64,000 nt of DNA from Punica granatum (lineage: Eukaryota; Streptophyta; Magnoliopsida; Myrtales; Lythraceae), in contig NC_045127.1 of the NCBI RefSeq assembly GCF_007655135.1, forward strand, positions 6,395,001-6,459,000, given 5' to 3'. Below, one piece after another: positions 1 through 13,114 of this stretch. How positions within the stretch are numbered: position 1 is the stretch's first letter; every line of letters starts with the position of its first letter. The translations under genes were made by a program, and so were the position numbers. A model generated the notes under the pieces. It made no database searches. It was not told where the DNA came from and saw nothing but the letters and a program-made list of their open reading frames with translations.

Positions 1-179
1 GGTCCTCTTTTACACGTGGATTCCTATGATTAGGTTTAGGTGAAAGTCATTACCTAGTCTCTCCCGTATCGTGACACTGCTCTTGTCGCCCATGGCCATT
101 AAAGCGCATGGGTAGGGCTAAATGGGCCGCGCTACCAGGCCCAATATTCAGCCCAAATGAAGCCCATCACTCAATTCTT

Positions 180-525
180 AGAAAAACATGACATTTACAT
201 TTTTTCCTAAATATCACACGATCTTTAGAAAATAGCACAGAAATGCGCGATTTTTGAATTTTTTTTTTCTAAATATAGCATGATCTTTGGAAAGTAGTAT
301 AGAAAGGCACGACATTTACATTTTTTCTTAATTATAACATGACTTTTAAAAAATAATACATAAAAGCACAGATTTCAGGTTTAGCTGTGATTCTAGCTTG
401 TTAAAAAAGAAGATTGTGCATTTATGTACTATTTTCTAAAGGTTGTGCTATATTTAGGTAAAAATACAAAGATCAGATCTTTTTGTATTATTTTCTAAAT
501 TTCATGCTATATTTAGAAAAAGCTC
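180..525. repeat. Fold-back repeat cluster
   Basis: About three direct copies of a unit of roughly 58 bp (containing variants of 'catgatctttggaaa' and 'agaaaggcacgac') run from about 185 to 370. Inverted versions ('tactattttctaaaggttgtgc' type) follow from about 415 to 525, so the stretch can fold on itself. It is non-coding and looks like a degenerate fold-back or MITE-type element. No target-site duplication was identified. Confidence 0.45.
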
Positions 526-2101
526 AAACGCCGTGGTTTTCTAGGTGATTAACCATATGTTTCTCCAGTTTGAAAGGAAACCTAAAGAGTTTAGCATAAG
601 AAATAGAAATGAAAACCAAATAAAAAGTACAAATAGTCTTACTAATGAGAATCGAACCCAAAATCTCTGAGTTATTAAATGAGGGTGTGTACTGCAACAC
701 GACACCACTTTTCTCATCAAATTCTTTTTTCGTGGCATGCCTCTCTTCCACGCCTCTTTTAGCGGCAAAAAGAGCGTAATGTCTCGATAATTAATCGGGT
801 CTGCGAGTCTCTCACTAATTGAAGAAAAAAGCACAACACCTCTTAAGGGCAATTTTTCGATTTTATAAATAATTATATATTAAATTGGGTTGGCTCAGGT
901 GATACAACGTATGTTCCTCTTAAGTATGGTATATAGTTCAAGTCTAGTGAATAAAAAAAAACATTGGGAAAGCTTTAGGATCTATTTACTTTTAGAAAAT
1001 TAATTCTCCATTTCCAACTCTACTTTTGTGCTCCTTTTTTAAATTTATTTTTCCACAGAAAAGTATAAAAACATGTTTACTAATGTTTGGTTAGAATTTA
1101 TTTATTTAATTTTTTTTTGCTTTGGGATAAATTTAGAAATATTCTTAACAAGTAATAACTTATACATGATAAATTTTTAATTTAAATCATATATATAATG
1201 ATTTAACTCAACTTTTATCTTTTGAAATAAAGCATCATATATATGATAAATTTATTTTATAGTTATTAGTACATAAACTCACAATTGTAACGACAAACCA
1301 ATAAAATCTTCAAATGACTTGATGATAAAGAAATAATAAAAGATAAAATAAAATTAAAAAATAAGGAAACAAAATATATTGAAAAACAAAGAGTCAAGAA
1401 AAAAAATGGAATTTTTTTATAAGCTTAGAGTAAAAGTATGAGATAATAATCATTAAAGAATGTTTTAAATTCAATTTATAAATAGAAAACTAAGCAAAGA
1501 AAAAGGAAATCTATAAATTAGAAGATAGAAATGGAAACAATTAGCTAATAGAAAAGTGAGGAACTAAAAAAAACATTTTTTTTCAACCACTGAAAAAAAT
1601 AATTTTATTAATTCATGGATAAACTTGAATAGTGGAGAAAATAAATTTCCTTTTTTTTCATTTTTATATAAGTATACATATTTTTTGCAGTTTTCAATTT
1701 TTTAAAAATTTTCTAGGAAAAGTGAAAAATTACCCAAAAGTAAACAGGTCTTTACCTTTTCTTTTTTTGGGTGAAAACTTCCAAAATATCTCCTATTAAA
1801 AGATGGCTAAATCGGTTAAGAGAGCATTTGACCCTTTATTGGATCGATCTAACCCAAACTAGATTAGTCAAAGCCCATTGAGTTTTTAGATATCATGATG
1901 CACACCAAAAAATAAAAGTTATATTTAGATTAAACAGATTCTGTTTGACTATTAGTCAGTGACTCAGTGCAACAAGACGTACTGCTAGTTTTATTGAAGT
2001 TTATGATAAAACACTACATCTTATAATCAATGGCTGGATTTGGAACAGATCAGAGGATTAAATCCATCTTCCTTCCCGCACTCAACTTATTAAACAACAC
2101 C
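526..2101. other. AT-rich intergenic DNA, no gene seen
   Basis: No open reading frame with recognisable protein similarity. Two short stretches resemble Pol III-type (tRNA/SINE) promoter boxes: about 650-700 on the minus strand ('gggttcgattctc') and about 880-945 on the plus strand ('ttggctcaggtgata' followed by 'tagttcaagtc'). Both are too diverged to call tRNA genes or complete SINEs. The rest is simple A/T-rich sequence downstream of the P450 gene. Confidence 0.5.
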
Positions 2102-4379
2102 TTATAATTTCTGCAAGATGAGCGGGGCACCAAACTGGGGCCGGATAGTGACCAGGTTCGAAGGAGCATGCGGATAGGATGGTGACAGTTCCATTGAGAA
2201 CCGCGGCAAGATCTTTGCCAGGACAGCCTTGGCCTCGATCAAAGCAAAGTTCTGACCGATGCAGACTCTTGGGCCGGCACTGAAGGGCAGGTATGGGAGC
2301 CGAGACTGACCAGTGCTTGCCTTCGAGACTCCTTCTGAGAACCTCTTCGGGTTGAAAACTTGCGCATCTTCGCCCCATATTTGTTGGTCGTGGTGAACTA
2401 GGAGGACTGGCACGAAAATGATAACATCCGAGGGAAGGTAGTACGGATCCAATCTGGTAGCCCTGTAAGTTTTTCGGTACATAACAGTTCCAGCCGGTAT
2501 AGTCTCAAGACCTCGTGCAGGATCCAATCCACCTGCATCCGAACATTATGAAGTTGCAAACCAAATGACAATGCTGAAAGCCGTAACGACTTGTGTATTC
2601 GACTTAAGATTGATGGAACTTGTGGCATCCATGTCAAGGTGAATATAAAGAATCTTATGGTTTGATGTCACGCGTTCTACGTAATTCAGCCCTTCAGCCC
2701 TTCGAAAATATGCTGCATCTCTCATGTGAATAGACCATGTGCACATCCTTGCAACGTATATGCAAGATGCTCTAAGCTAAAAAAGGAAAGAATCCAGGCA
2801 GGGCAGAGACTCGGATATGACTCACAGTTTTAGGGCGGAATAAGCTGTCGAAATCGGGTTCTTTGTCCCCGAAGACTCGCAGAATCTCCTCCCTTGCCTT
2901 AGCTTGCCAGTCATGGTGCTTGCTCAGCAGTATCAGAGTCCAAACAATCAGAATGGCAGTCGTCTCCTGCCCGGCGAAGTAAAATAACTTGCACTCACTG
3001 ATCACCTCGTCGATGCGTATCCTTTCTCGTGCCCACTCTCCTCGATTTCCCTATGATTTGATTCAAGTAGAAGACCCAATAAATCCTCATAACCCGCTTC
3101 CCCTTTCTCCATTGCCTTCGCCTTCTTATGAATGATTTCTCTCAACAAAGTCTTGATCTCGCCGGCTATCTTTTTCAGCCCCCAATTCGTTCTGGTTAGC
3201 AACAACCTGTAACTCTTCCATAGTCGGTAAATGTTTTTAAAATACCATAAGAATGTAACTCGACATATATGTATGTATATATTTGTTTTGTCATGGGGAA
3301 TTAATATCAACAAATTGTACATCTGAATCAACATTTTTTTTTGGGTATTGATATCTGAATCAATATTTAAGTAGATAACTTGTAGTACCTCACTCCAGGT
3401 ATGAAGAAAACTTTGAAGAACTTGAAGGTGAGATCAGTCTGTTCCTTCTGAAGGTGGAAAATCCTTTTACCTTCCTCATAGCAGCTTCCGAAGGCTGCTC
3501 GAGAAAGAATGTCGCCTGTGAGGTTATCGATATAGGGCAAGACATCGACCTCACAGGAAACCTCCTGCGAGAGTAGCATCTCCCATTTGCTCATCATCTC
3601 CATGCAACTCGCGGTGGAAGCTGCTAGGACAGGCTGTTTTGGACCAGATTGTTCATCATGAACCAAATTGAAAATTAAATATTGGCACTAGTAAAATCTA
3701 CATCAGCAGCTTTTCTACATATATACACACACACACACATACATATATATTTTAGATAAGTGATGTGACTTTCTTATTGGTCAAAAACCCAAATATACAC
3801 GCACACTTATCCAAGAGTAATCCTTAGGAACCCTATACAACAAAGCTGAAAAGACCACACAGCAGAGTGCTCGAACGCATGCGCAGAAAATGAAAATTTT
3901 AACTTCGCCTCTAGACTAGGAATGGAGATAACTCATCATCTACACCATGGCCAAAATTTGCTAAAGCAATCACTTTCGAGTTCTTTGTTGCATGGTCTTT
4001 TGCAATAGACCGTGGCTTTAATTCTTAAACCGGTGAATTTTCACTTTCAAATTTCTAATATCGTTGTTATCAGACATTGACTAGGTTTTAAAGATGTAAG
4101 ACATGGATGGACCGAGAGCAGGTTGAGGGGGCAGTAAAGAAAATATTTCACATTCTTATTTACTATTCTATCATTTATTTGGATCCCACAAACAATACAC
4201 GCGACAAGGATGTCCAAAAAATGGCATCATGTCAAGTCTCGTCACATTTTGAATGGAAAATTAAAGGTGTATTATATGGTGAAAAAAATTTGTGCTCATG
4301 GTGAAATTAAAGTAAATTACGCTACCTCGAAAAACTAGTTAGAAAAATCATGTATCCTTTTTTTTTTATTTGTTGACCC

Positions 4380-4560
4380 AGGGTGTCAGGATTTCACCTG
4401 ACTAATCCCCTGGGCTTTGTGGAACCCCGATGCGCAGAACAAGTAATCACGCAAAAGCTTCTAGTGGCTTCAAGGGATTTCGAATCCTGAATCGGGCGGG
4501 TACATGAATTTCTCTTTAATCACTAGGCCAAACCCCTTGAGTTGATTAGTATAATGAGTC
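4380..4560 (-). repeat. Possible tRNA-derived SINE remnant
   Basis: Inside the long intron 2 of the P450. On the minus strand 'tttggcctagtgattaaag' resembles a Pol III A box, and about 45 bases later 'ggattcgaaatcc' resembles a B box. This spacing is typical of plant tRNA-related SINEs. No cloverleaf, poly-A tail or target-site duplication was established. Confidence 0.3.
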
Positions 4561-4591
4561 TTGATATATACATGCAATCATCCCTTTCTAG

Positions 4592-4730
4592 GCAGTGTTT
4601 TTAAACCCGGCTCAGCCCGGCCGACTGTTAATCCGCGACCCGTTGCCTTATCCGGGCCGAGTTTGACAAAAATCCAATTACATGAAAAACCCGGTCAAAA
4701 CCGGTAAACCTTTCTGGGAGGATTTAGCAG
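4592..4730. repeat. Fragment of a hAT-type MITE end
   Basis: 'cagtgtttttaaacccgg' followed by alternating CCGG-rich words is the usual look of a plant hAT MITE terminus and resembles the ends of the element at 28087-28642. Only one end is obvious. It lies in intron 2 of the P450 pseudogene. Confidence 0.35.
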
Positions 4731-5839
4731 GTCTAGGTAGCAGTATTAGCAGACAAAAACATAAAAACAATGAAGTACTCCTTACAATTTTACAATGTCT
4801 CTTTGCAGGTCACGTTGAACGCCCGAACTAGAGAAATTACTTCCCCTTCGAATAAATATACTTTGATTACTATTGAGCATCGACGAAGAGGTCTCTTTAA
4901 TTCAGTTGCGTTGCTATATATCATCATTAACTAGATATCAGATTTCGCACCTTTAGCCTTTCGAGACGGAAAGCTGGGTTGAGGATCTTCCTGTGCTTGC
5001 TCCATTTCTCGCCCTCGGAGGACAACAAACCCAGTGCTAGCAGCTCCATGCCACCGCCTGGGTGCGGCTTCCCGAAGTCGTAGACCCTTGAGTATATTTC
5101 CTTCAATAGCTGGCCATCCATCACGTTAACAACTGGGGTCGGTCCCATCCATGTGTAAAAACACTTGCCTGCAAAGGTCCAGAGCGTGAATTCCAGATTT
5201 TACAAACAAAATGTAAAACGATCCGTGAAAGCAAAAGGTCGGGTATGTTCAGTTTGGGCTACTAGCTAAACCATATTAACCGTATTTTTGTACGGATCGT
5301 TGAAGGAAAGGTAGGATGGAGGGGACGATGTCGTGGGAGAACTCCGTCGACGACGTATGACACCGGTGCCTGAGCCTCTCTTTTATCCCGCTTGTCTCCC
5401 CCCAGTCTCTTATTCCCAGCTGGTAAGGAGTTCCAGGTATGCCTTGCTGTCTCAGGATCCTCTCCAGCCTCCACGGTCGCAGCCACACCACCACCATCAC
5501 TTTCCATGCGCACGTCACCAGAATGATGGCAATGGTGACCCAAACGGCGAGGGCGACTTCCATTTCCATAGCAACGAAGTCTAGAATTGATCTCTCTGAG
5601 ACTCTCCGCAATCTGCCATGTCATAACTTTTGTAGAGATTTATAGATGTTGTGTCCGTGCTTACTGGTCACGAGGCTAGGTTTGATAGATAAATTAATTA
5701 TAAAAATAAATAAAAACTTAATAAAATGTACCATGAGAACTTTTAACCTCCATATCAACGGGCGAGGACAATGAATTTGTCTTCTGAGCTTATGAAAATA
5801 AATGCAGCTTTACCAAAATGCATAGTTATTATTCTTTTT

Positions 5840-7190
5840 CAACTTTGAATTTGCATATAAGCGTAAAGCCGCTTTTGGAAAGCTCTCCAGGGAGGAATCA
5901 GGGGAAAAGCATTCCCCCAGAATCTAATGCTGTAACAAGAAAAGATGGTTTTGTGTTGGAAACTTTCTTGAGTTTGCTTTGCAACTTTTGTCCGCTTAGT
6001 TAAACCCGAACTCCGAAGACCCCAACTCTTAATTAGCCATGACTTAAACCCGAACTCCACAGACCCCAAACCTTAATTAGCCAGGACTCTCCCCTTCTTT
6101 GAGTACTCGAATTATCTTCAAAGTCTTATGTTTTGCATACAGTGATCATAACTCGGGTTTGGATCTGCGCTCTTCTGCGAATCCCGAGTACGTATTTGGG
6201 TGTCTAATGAGATGGCCTAGTTAACTGCTTTAATCTTCTGGGCAAACTCGTCACTTTGCAGAGAACAAGAGGAGCAAGGAACCAACCACCACTCAGTCTC
6301 TGCCTGGGTTTTTGGATGGACATCAGATGGAATCTGATTCTTTAGAAGCCAAAAACAAGTCATTGACATAAAGAGAGAGACAATTACCAACCATGCGTAT
6401 AGTTCGGCACCTATTTTACTTAAGCGTGGTCTATTGTTCAAGTTTTGTATATGGAGAATATCCACAATTGTAAGAGTTTTACTCCTTAGTGGGTAGACTC
6501 TGCTCGACCCTAGACTAGTCGGAGACATTACCTAGTGGTGCAATCCGGGGAAGAAAACGAAGAAGAGATTGATATAGTTCTCTACTGGAACCTCATTTTT
6601 GTTTGGAATCTGGAAATAAGACTATCATAGGAAGCCAAACCAGGCCACGGGATATATGAGAATATGGGAAATTAGGTGATGCAGGACACGTCTCCTGAAC
6701 GTTCCACGGGAAATTTTACCGGCAAGTGGAGTTACATGTGGCTGGGGGCGACCCCTCAACTTATTGTTGAGACCTCTCACTTTCTTTAAATTTTTTTTAC
6801 TTTTGAGATCTAAAAATTAAATGTTGGAATATGAAAAGCCTCATAAATTTGTGAAACTATCGATGTGGCAAAATGTTATTATAAGAATCGAGACCTCTAT
6901 ATCACAATAATGGGGAGCCAAAATTAAATACCTAAAATAAATTGACACAAAATCAATTAATTGGGTTATATTTGATATGGTTAGAGTACTTATTTTGCTT
7001 TATCGATAAATATTTTTTGTAAAATTCCTCATGTTATTATAAAATTTGAAAAAGAAATGCAAAAATAAAATGAATATGTTTCTATTACTTTAACCACTAT
7101 ATTTGATATAATAAAGGCTCGAATTGCTTTTTTAATTACAAAATTATATTTTAATTATAGTATCCCACATTATATAGTAAAATACACTAT

Positions 7191-7232
<42 letters not shown>

Positions 7233-8002
7233 TGACAACACCCAAATAAATATGGGCAAAACAGTAAATTCATTAATATACCATATATAGGAAAGACAAT
7301 AGTTAATGTTATAATTAATCATAATATATGAATATAAAGAAAATGTTCAAAGAAGAGAATATTTCAAATTTTTGATCACTTATTGTCATTTCATTGAAAA
7401 TAAATATATTCATAATTAAAAATAAAGAATAATTTATAATTATATAAATTTAAATCAATTTAAAAAATTATAATTAATCTAATATTATTGAAATTATTGT
7501 TTTGGATTCAAATTATAATTTATTTTTATTAATAGGAAATATTTTGTTAAAAATGTGAGTAAAGATGATAATACGATAATGAATCCGTGCACGCAAATGA
7601 TAGAGCTTTAATTGCCTGCAAAAGTTTTCCTTCCAAAAAATTGTTAAAAACTTGCTTTTAAGAATTATAATTATTTTTCACCGAAAGAAGAAAATCACAA
7701 GAATTACCTTTTTCTTTTTTAATTCAAGTCAAATCATTAATTAGTCTGTTAAACCTTGACATGGCACACGTTCCTATGTGTCATAAGGCACCCGAAAACT
7801 TCTTCCAAGAAGTTTACAACTAACCTAGCCATTTGATACAAAGAAATAGAAAGTTAAATTAAAAAAACACAGTCTTATAAAATAAAATAAAAAACCTCTT
7901 GATTTCCAAATAACGGCATATACTATTACATCATACTTACTTTCTCTAATTATAAATTACTATTAAGTTACAATTCTCCCCAAAAAAATAATTAAAGCGC
8001 CT
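5840..8002 (-). repeat. Left arm of 2.2 kb inverted duplication
   Basis: This arm is the reverse complement of 20768-22956 over nearly its full length, with scattered substitutions and small indels. Matching landmarks are 'aagccgcttttggaaagct' (about 5868) with 'agctttccaaaagcggctt' (about 22914), and 'ttcctatgtgtcat' (about 7770) with its complement near 20984. It contains an (AT)n run at about 7196-7228. Its gene-proximal end lies about 270 bp upstream of the P450 start codon. A 103-codon frame (6217-6528, minus) corresponds to a 109-codon frame in the other arm. The two differ by compensating indels, so coding status is doubtful. Confidence 0.85.
6000..6090. repeat. 43-bp direct tandem repeat
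   Basis: Two adjacent copies of a unit containing 'taaacccgaactcc' and 'cttaattagcca'. The equivalent doubled unit is also present in the right arm near 22720-22800, so the doubling predates the inverted duplication. Confidence 0.6.
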
Positions 8003-10650
8003 TACCAAAAAAAAGAAGAAATAATTAGAGCCCTAATTTGTTGAATGGCCTTACGAATTTTTCTCTGGTCATTGGGACTTGGAGGGAAACACAACAAGAG
8101 AAAATCTCTTGTTGTACGGTACGTAATTGGCTTTGCTGGGCGCCTAATTGCCTTTCCTTTTCTTTAGGCGTCACAAGGATTTTCAATTGATCTTTTTTTT
8201 TTTTTCCTTTTGCTCCACGCCAAGAGAAGTCTTTTTTTTTTGGGTAAGTTCATCTTATCATTTTTAATAGAAGTTTGTTTTACAACTATATCTATGATTC
8301 CAAACTTATTATATTTGAGAAAGAGACAATTAATCGTTGCAAAATCATTTATGTTGTATAGTAATATACCCTCTTATTTGAAAAATTAAGTGCTTCTAGG
8401 TTGATTCCTGTTAATGTGATTTATGAATTCCATTTATTTCTCTTCATCCTTTACCATTTTGTGCATTCGAAGTAGACACAATATTCAATGATTAATTAAT
8501 AATAGCTTAGATATCCCTTCTGCCTTATTAGAGCACAAAATAGAAAAATACATTCACATGCAGCACGTATGCAAACTTAATTAAAAAGATAATAATAATC
8601 AAACTTGTAAATTAGAGGAGGAACCAAATGGTTGGGGTTGTTAAGAAGTAAAATGGGATAAATCCTATATCGAAAAAAAAGGAAAATCCATGGGTTAATA
8701 TATGGCTTGGGTACCACCATTTATCAGCTTGAGTTTTTAAGTGGAAATTGACATAAACCCGTATAAGCCCAATTAAAATTTTAATAGGGATAAATCCACA
8801 CGCGTGGGCATGAAAGCGAAGTTATCATCAAGGAAAGCGATTTTCCAGAGCCAAGTGTGTTTCTAAAGTGATTGGTTGGTTGGGCTTGATCGATCGTCGA
8901 ACTCCTTGCATGCAATTGTTCGATCGAGGAGATATTGCGTTGAATACAAATTTTCCAGCGCCAAGTCTGTCTTTATGAATACAAATTTCAGTACTTTTTT
9001 TGACGAGTTAAATTGTGAAAGATATTGTTTTAGTCATTCATAGTTTCGAGAAATCGAGTATTCAAAGTTATTTTATTTCTTAATAAGTGCGTTTATTGAA
9101 ATTTATACTGTAGTCATCTTACGGAAATTGATTTTACTACTACTCAAGTAATATTTTATTGGTCAAATTTCGATACTTGAGTTAATTAGGAGGGGACTTT
9201 CAGGATATTTTCGGGTTTATGTAAGAAATTATGGAATGATTCTCCTCGATTAAATCGAAAAAATTGCATATATAAGCCTTCCTGTCAACTCTCCTAATTA
9301 ATTGGGAAAATGCTCTCTAAATATGATTCTTTTTTTATTTTTATTTTTTTTATGATTCCTGCTAAGTAGAGAAAGCACTCTCGTTATTTTCGTATTGTCA
9401 TTAATGTTTTTCAAAAATTATCGAAAGAAATTATGATCACATGTAAAATATTACCTTTAATATTCGATCTTCTGGAATTGTGAGAGCAATATCTTCTATA
9501 AATATTTTCGATTATAAGGAAGACCCGTGAGCCTAGTACAATAAAATACAAATTCTAATATCTAATAAAGGAGCACAGATAGTCCAATTGGACATCAAAT
9601 GTGGAATTTCTTGGTTACCGAACTAGGGCATGCGCCACTGCGCCATATCGTCTTTTGGTAATATCTCCCACAATTTTTGTTTACCAAAAAAAAAAAGAGA
9701 TATCACTTACATCTTTAAAGAATATATACGAGAAAATGTCAATACATATCACAGTTTGAGAACAATTTTCAGAATGCATCATATTTTGAAAACTTTTCAC
9801 GATGCATCATGAAATTTTTTTAATTTTTCACCGTGCATCATATCGTTACTTTTCCGTCTAAAATTGGATTGAATGATAACGTTACGATATTTTCAGGGAC
9901 ACTATTGCACAAAAGAAAACTTGAAGGATTTAAACGAAATTAAATGAAAAATGTAAAAAAAAAAAATGGAAAACGAAGGGGCTAGATCGGGAGGTCCTGC
10001 CAGCCACCCGACACTCCCTCCGGCAATCAACATCCCAATTGGGGTCGCCAGCTGGGGTCCCCAATTGGAGGGTCATATCGTTTATTTCCCCTTCTTTTGT
10101 CCTTAAAATAAATTTATGTTCCTCTCTCGCAATAATAGGACGAATAGACTTTAGTAAAATATGATAAATACTAAAATACAATGTTAAAAGGAAAACCTTA
10201 TCACTTTGAACTTAAACTGCTTTGTAAATGTAATTAAGATAAACTAGTCTCTCGTCCTGGACGTTGTATGGGCATATTTAAATGTTTATTTACCAATATT
10301 TATGCTAATTAATTTCAAATTGTAAATTTAAATTCAAATAATTTGAAGCAAACCTAACAAAATGACCGTAGATACATATATATGCGAATAAGCGAGAGAT
10401 CCACCATTTTACATGTTCATTATTTTACATATAAATATATATACATGAGGGAGAGATTCACCTGTTATTGGATACATTTTATGTAAGAATTCATTTGGGC
10501 CGAGCTCATTAGCTCAAAAGAAGAGGCGGAAAAAACTTAGGTTCACAAAAATTACATGTAAAATAGATATTTCAATTATTGATAAAAGAAAGATGTGATA
10601 ATTCTGACATTTTAGTTACATTTGTAGAACCTTAAGTTAAGTTGGAAAGG
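8003..10650. other. AT-rich intergenic DNA, no gene seen
   Basis: No coding sequence or RNA gene recognised. One GC-richer patch at about 9965-10075 has a near-palindromic segment ('ccaattgggg' and its complement), which suggests a small transposon remnant. Confidence 0.5.
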
Positions 10651-10654
10651 ACAA

Positions 10655-12045
10655 ATATTACAAGTGTTGCAACATGGTTAACTGTTCCATGCATTATGTA
10701 TTATGTAGTGATATATTGATTCAAAGGTTAAATTTGATTGAACTTATTTTTTTTTGAAATTATTTTTTCAGCTTAATCTTATATAATTTTGCCATGTGTA
10801 TTTTTTTCGTATTAAAAATACTACAATAATTTCAATTGAAAGTTAAATTCGATTGAAATTATTTTTAAAATAATATTATCCGCTTAATCTTATATATATA
10901 TTTGATTAAATCATTTTTAATTTTATAATTAAGGAGGCACATGAACACATGGCAACATGCCATTGGTAGTAGCCATAGGAGAACATGCACACGTTGCAAT
11001 ACATAGCGGAAGTTGGATAGGCCAAACATCATACGTGTCGCAACTTGATTAACTAGTCTAGGCATTATATATTATATATTGATTCAAATATTAAATTCAA
11101 TTGAAATAATTTATTTATCATTTTTTTTCCATGTGTATTTTTTCGTATTAAAGTTAAGCACTTCTTTTTTTTTTCTTTTTTTTTGCGATGCATATTTTTC
11201 ATATTAAAATTAAAACAATTATTTTGGTGTTATAATTCTATCATCTTGAATGTTAAATTCAATTGAAATAATTTTTTCATTTAAATTTTGTTATACATAT
11301 ATATATATATATATTCATATTAAAATTCAACCAATTCGAAGGTTAGATTTGATTGAAATAATTTTTTCAGCTTAATCTTATATAATTTTGCCATGTGTAT
11401 TTTTTTCATACTAAGATTATTGCAATAATTTCAATCGAAAGTTAAATTCGATTGAAATAATTTTTTTATTAAAATATTTTTAACTGTTGAATCTTATATA
11501 TAGATTCGATTAAATAATTTTTAATCATGCAATTAAGTAGGCACATGAACATATGGCAACATGCAGTTGGTGGAACCCACATGGGAACATGCACACATGG
11601 CGAAAGCTGGAGAGGCCAAACATTACATGCGCCGTAACCTAATTAACTATTACAGGCATTATATGTTATATATCGACTCGAATGTTAGATTTGATTGAAA
11701 TTAATTTTTCTTGAAATAATTTTTTCCGCTTAATCTTATATAATTTTGCCACGTATATTTTTTCGTACTAAAATTACAGCGACAATTTCAATCGAAAGTT
11801 AAATTCGGTTGAAATTATTTTTTATTAAAATAATGTTTTTCGTTAAATCTGATATATATATATATTCGATTAAATAATTTTTAATCTTGCAATTAATAAG
11901 GCACATGAACACAAGGCAACATTCAGTTGGTGGAACCCATGGCGACACATGGCGAAAGCTGAAGAGGCCAAAACATTATACGTGTCGCAACATGGTTAGC
12001 TCTTCCAGGCATTATATATTATATATTGACTAGACTTCTATTTCG
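10655..12045. repeat. Diverged tandem repeats of roughly 0.36-0.6 kb
   Basis: Three or more degenerate copies share the same ordered landmarks: 'gcttaatcttatataattttg', 'ggcacatgaacac', 'ggcaacatgc', 'gaggccaaacat' and 'aggcattatat'. The marker 'ggcacatgaaca' occurs near 10936, 11541 and 11900. The sequence is strongly AT-rich, with no open reading frame or transposase similarity. Confidence 0.65.
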
Positions 12046-12059
12046 TACAATGCATGCAT

Positions 12060-13077
12060 GGGCTTTTTTTTTTTTTAAATATTACTTAGTAACTTCATTG
12101 CCTTTTATCAATAAGTTGATATGTTTCATTGATATAATTTTTTATAATAAATTAATAATATAAAAATTCTCAAACTTTCAAAATTGATACTACCATGTAT
12201 TTTTATGAGCAACTATATTTTCAAGAAATTAAAACCATATATAGCATAAAGAAACTTAGATTTTTCCAAATCTTGAGTCATTGAAAGTGCTTTATTTCGT
12301 ATTTTGGTTTTGATTTTTTGCTTTAATTTTTGTATTCCAATTTAATTCATTATAATTTCAAAAAAAAATTAATACTTATGAAAATAATTCTACGAACCCA
12401 ATTTTATTTATAATTTTACGTATACTTTGTAATTATTATTTGTGATTGATATTTTTGTTTTATATTTTTTAAATTTTAGTTGTAATTTAGGGTCGTTTTT
12501 TAACGTTGTGATCACAAATGCTTATTATCTTTATGAAACGATTATTGCTTATTTCTTCTTTTCTTTTTAAGTATTTTTGCTATCATATGTAATGGTTGAT
12601 TTCCTTTTAATTTTTTGCCTTCCGATTATAATTTATTTCATTTACTAAAAATTTAATTACAAACTTGTCTTTAGTTTAAGGAATTGATTCTCATTTATTT
12701 TTTATTATTAAATATATTTAATAATCATTTTTGTTTTTCTTTCTTTTAATTATTAAAAAATTTAGTTACTTGTAATGCTCCATTTAATTGCATTTATTGC
12801 ACTCAAATCAATTTCATACATATATATATATATAGTCAGTATTTTTTAGTTCCAAAAATTAAAATTGTTTTTGAGTAATTTATTCTCCTATATTTTCCTT
12901 TTTAATTAATGACAAACTTAATTAGTTACTTGTAATGTTATATTTTTTTCGCTCTCATTGTAACGCTACATTTGATTACACTCATCTCACTCAAATTTGT
13001 CTCATATACAAATACAAATTCAGTAATTTTAATTCAGAAAATAAAAATGATTTTTTTCCCAAGTGAAATGACTTAGA

Positions 13078-13114
<37 letters not shown>

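Larger units (their letters stand above)
2102..5569 (-). pseudogene. CYP72A-type cytochrome P450, five exons, two frameshifts
   Basis: Plant CYP72 clan P450s are ER-anchored monooxygenases that oxidise triterpenoids, gibberellins or related compounds; the substrate here is unknown. Exons inferred from GT/AG junctions and family alignment: 5569-5281, 5168-4951, 3633-3389, 3206-2826, 2532-2102. Exon 1 starts MEMEVALAVW with a membrane anchor; an in-frame upstream ATG at 5611 is less likely. Visible motifs are 'YGKCFYTWMGPTP', the I-helix 'FAGQETT', the K-helix 'HEVLRLY', 'FNPKRF' and the haem loop '[11 protein letters not shown]' with its cysteine. The reading frame breaks twice. Near 3015 the frame shifts by one base between 'EKGY' and 'IDEVISECK'. 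Near 2487 it shifts again just after the K-helix, before 'PAGTV'. All splice sites and the C-terminus ('LILQKL' then TAA) are otherwise well kept, so it is either a young pseudogene or contains sequencing errors. Confidence 0.85.

Noticed and set aside
640..700. Possible tRNA gene (minus strand B box)
   Set aside because: No A box at proper spacing and no cloverleaf; likely a SINE or random match.
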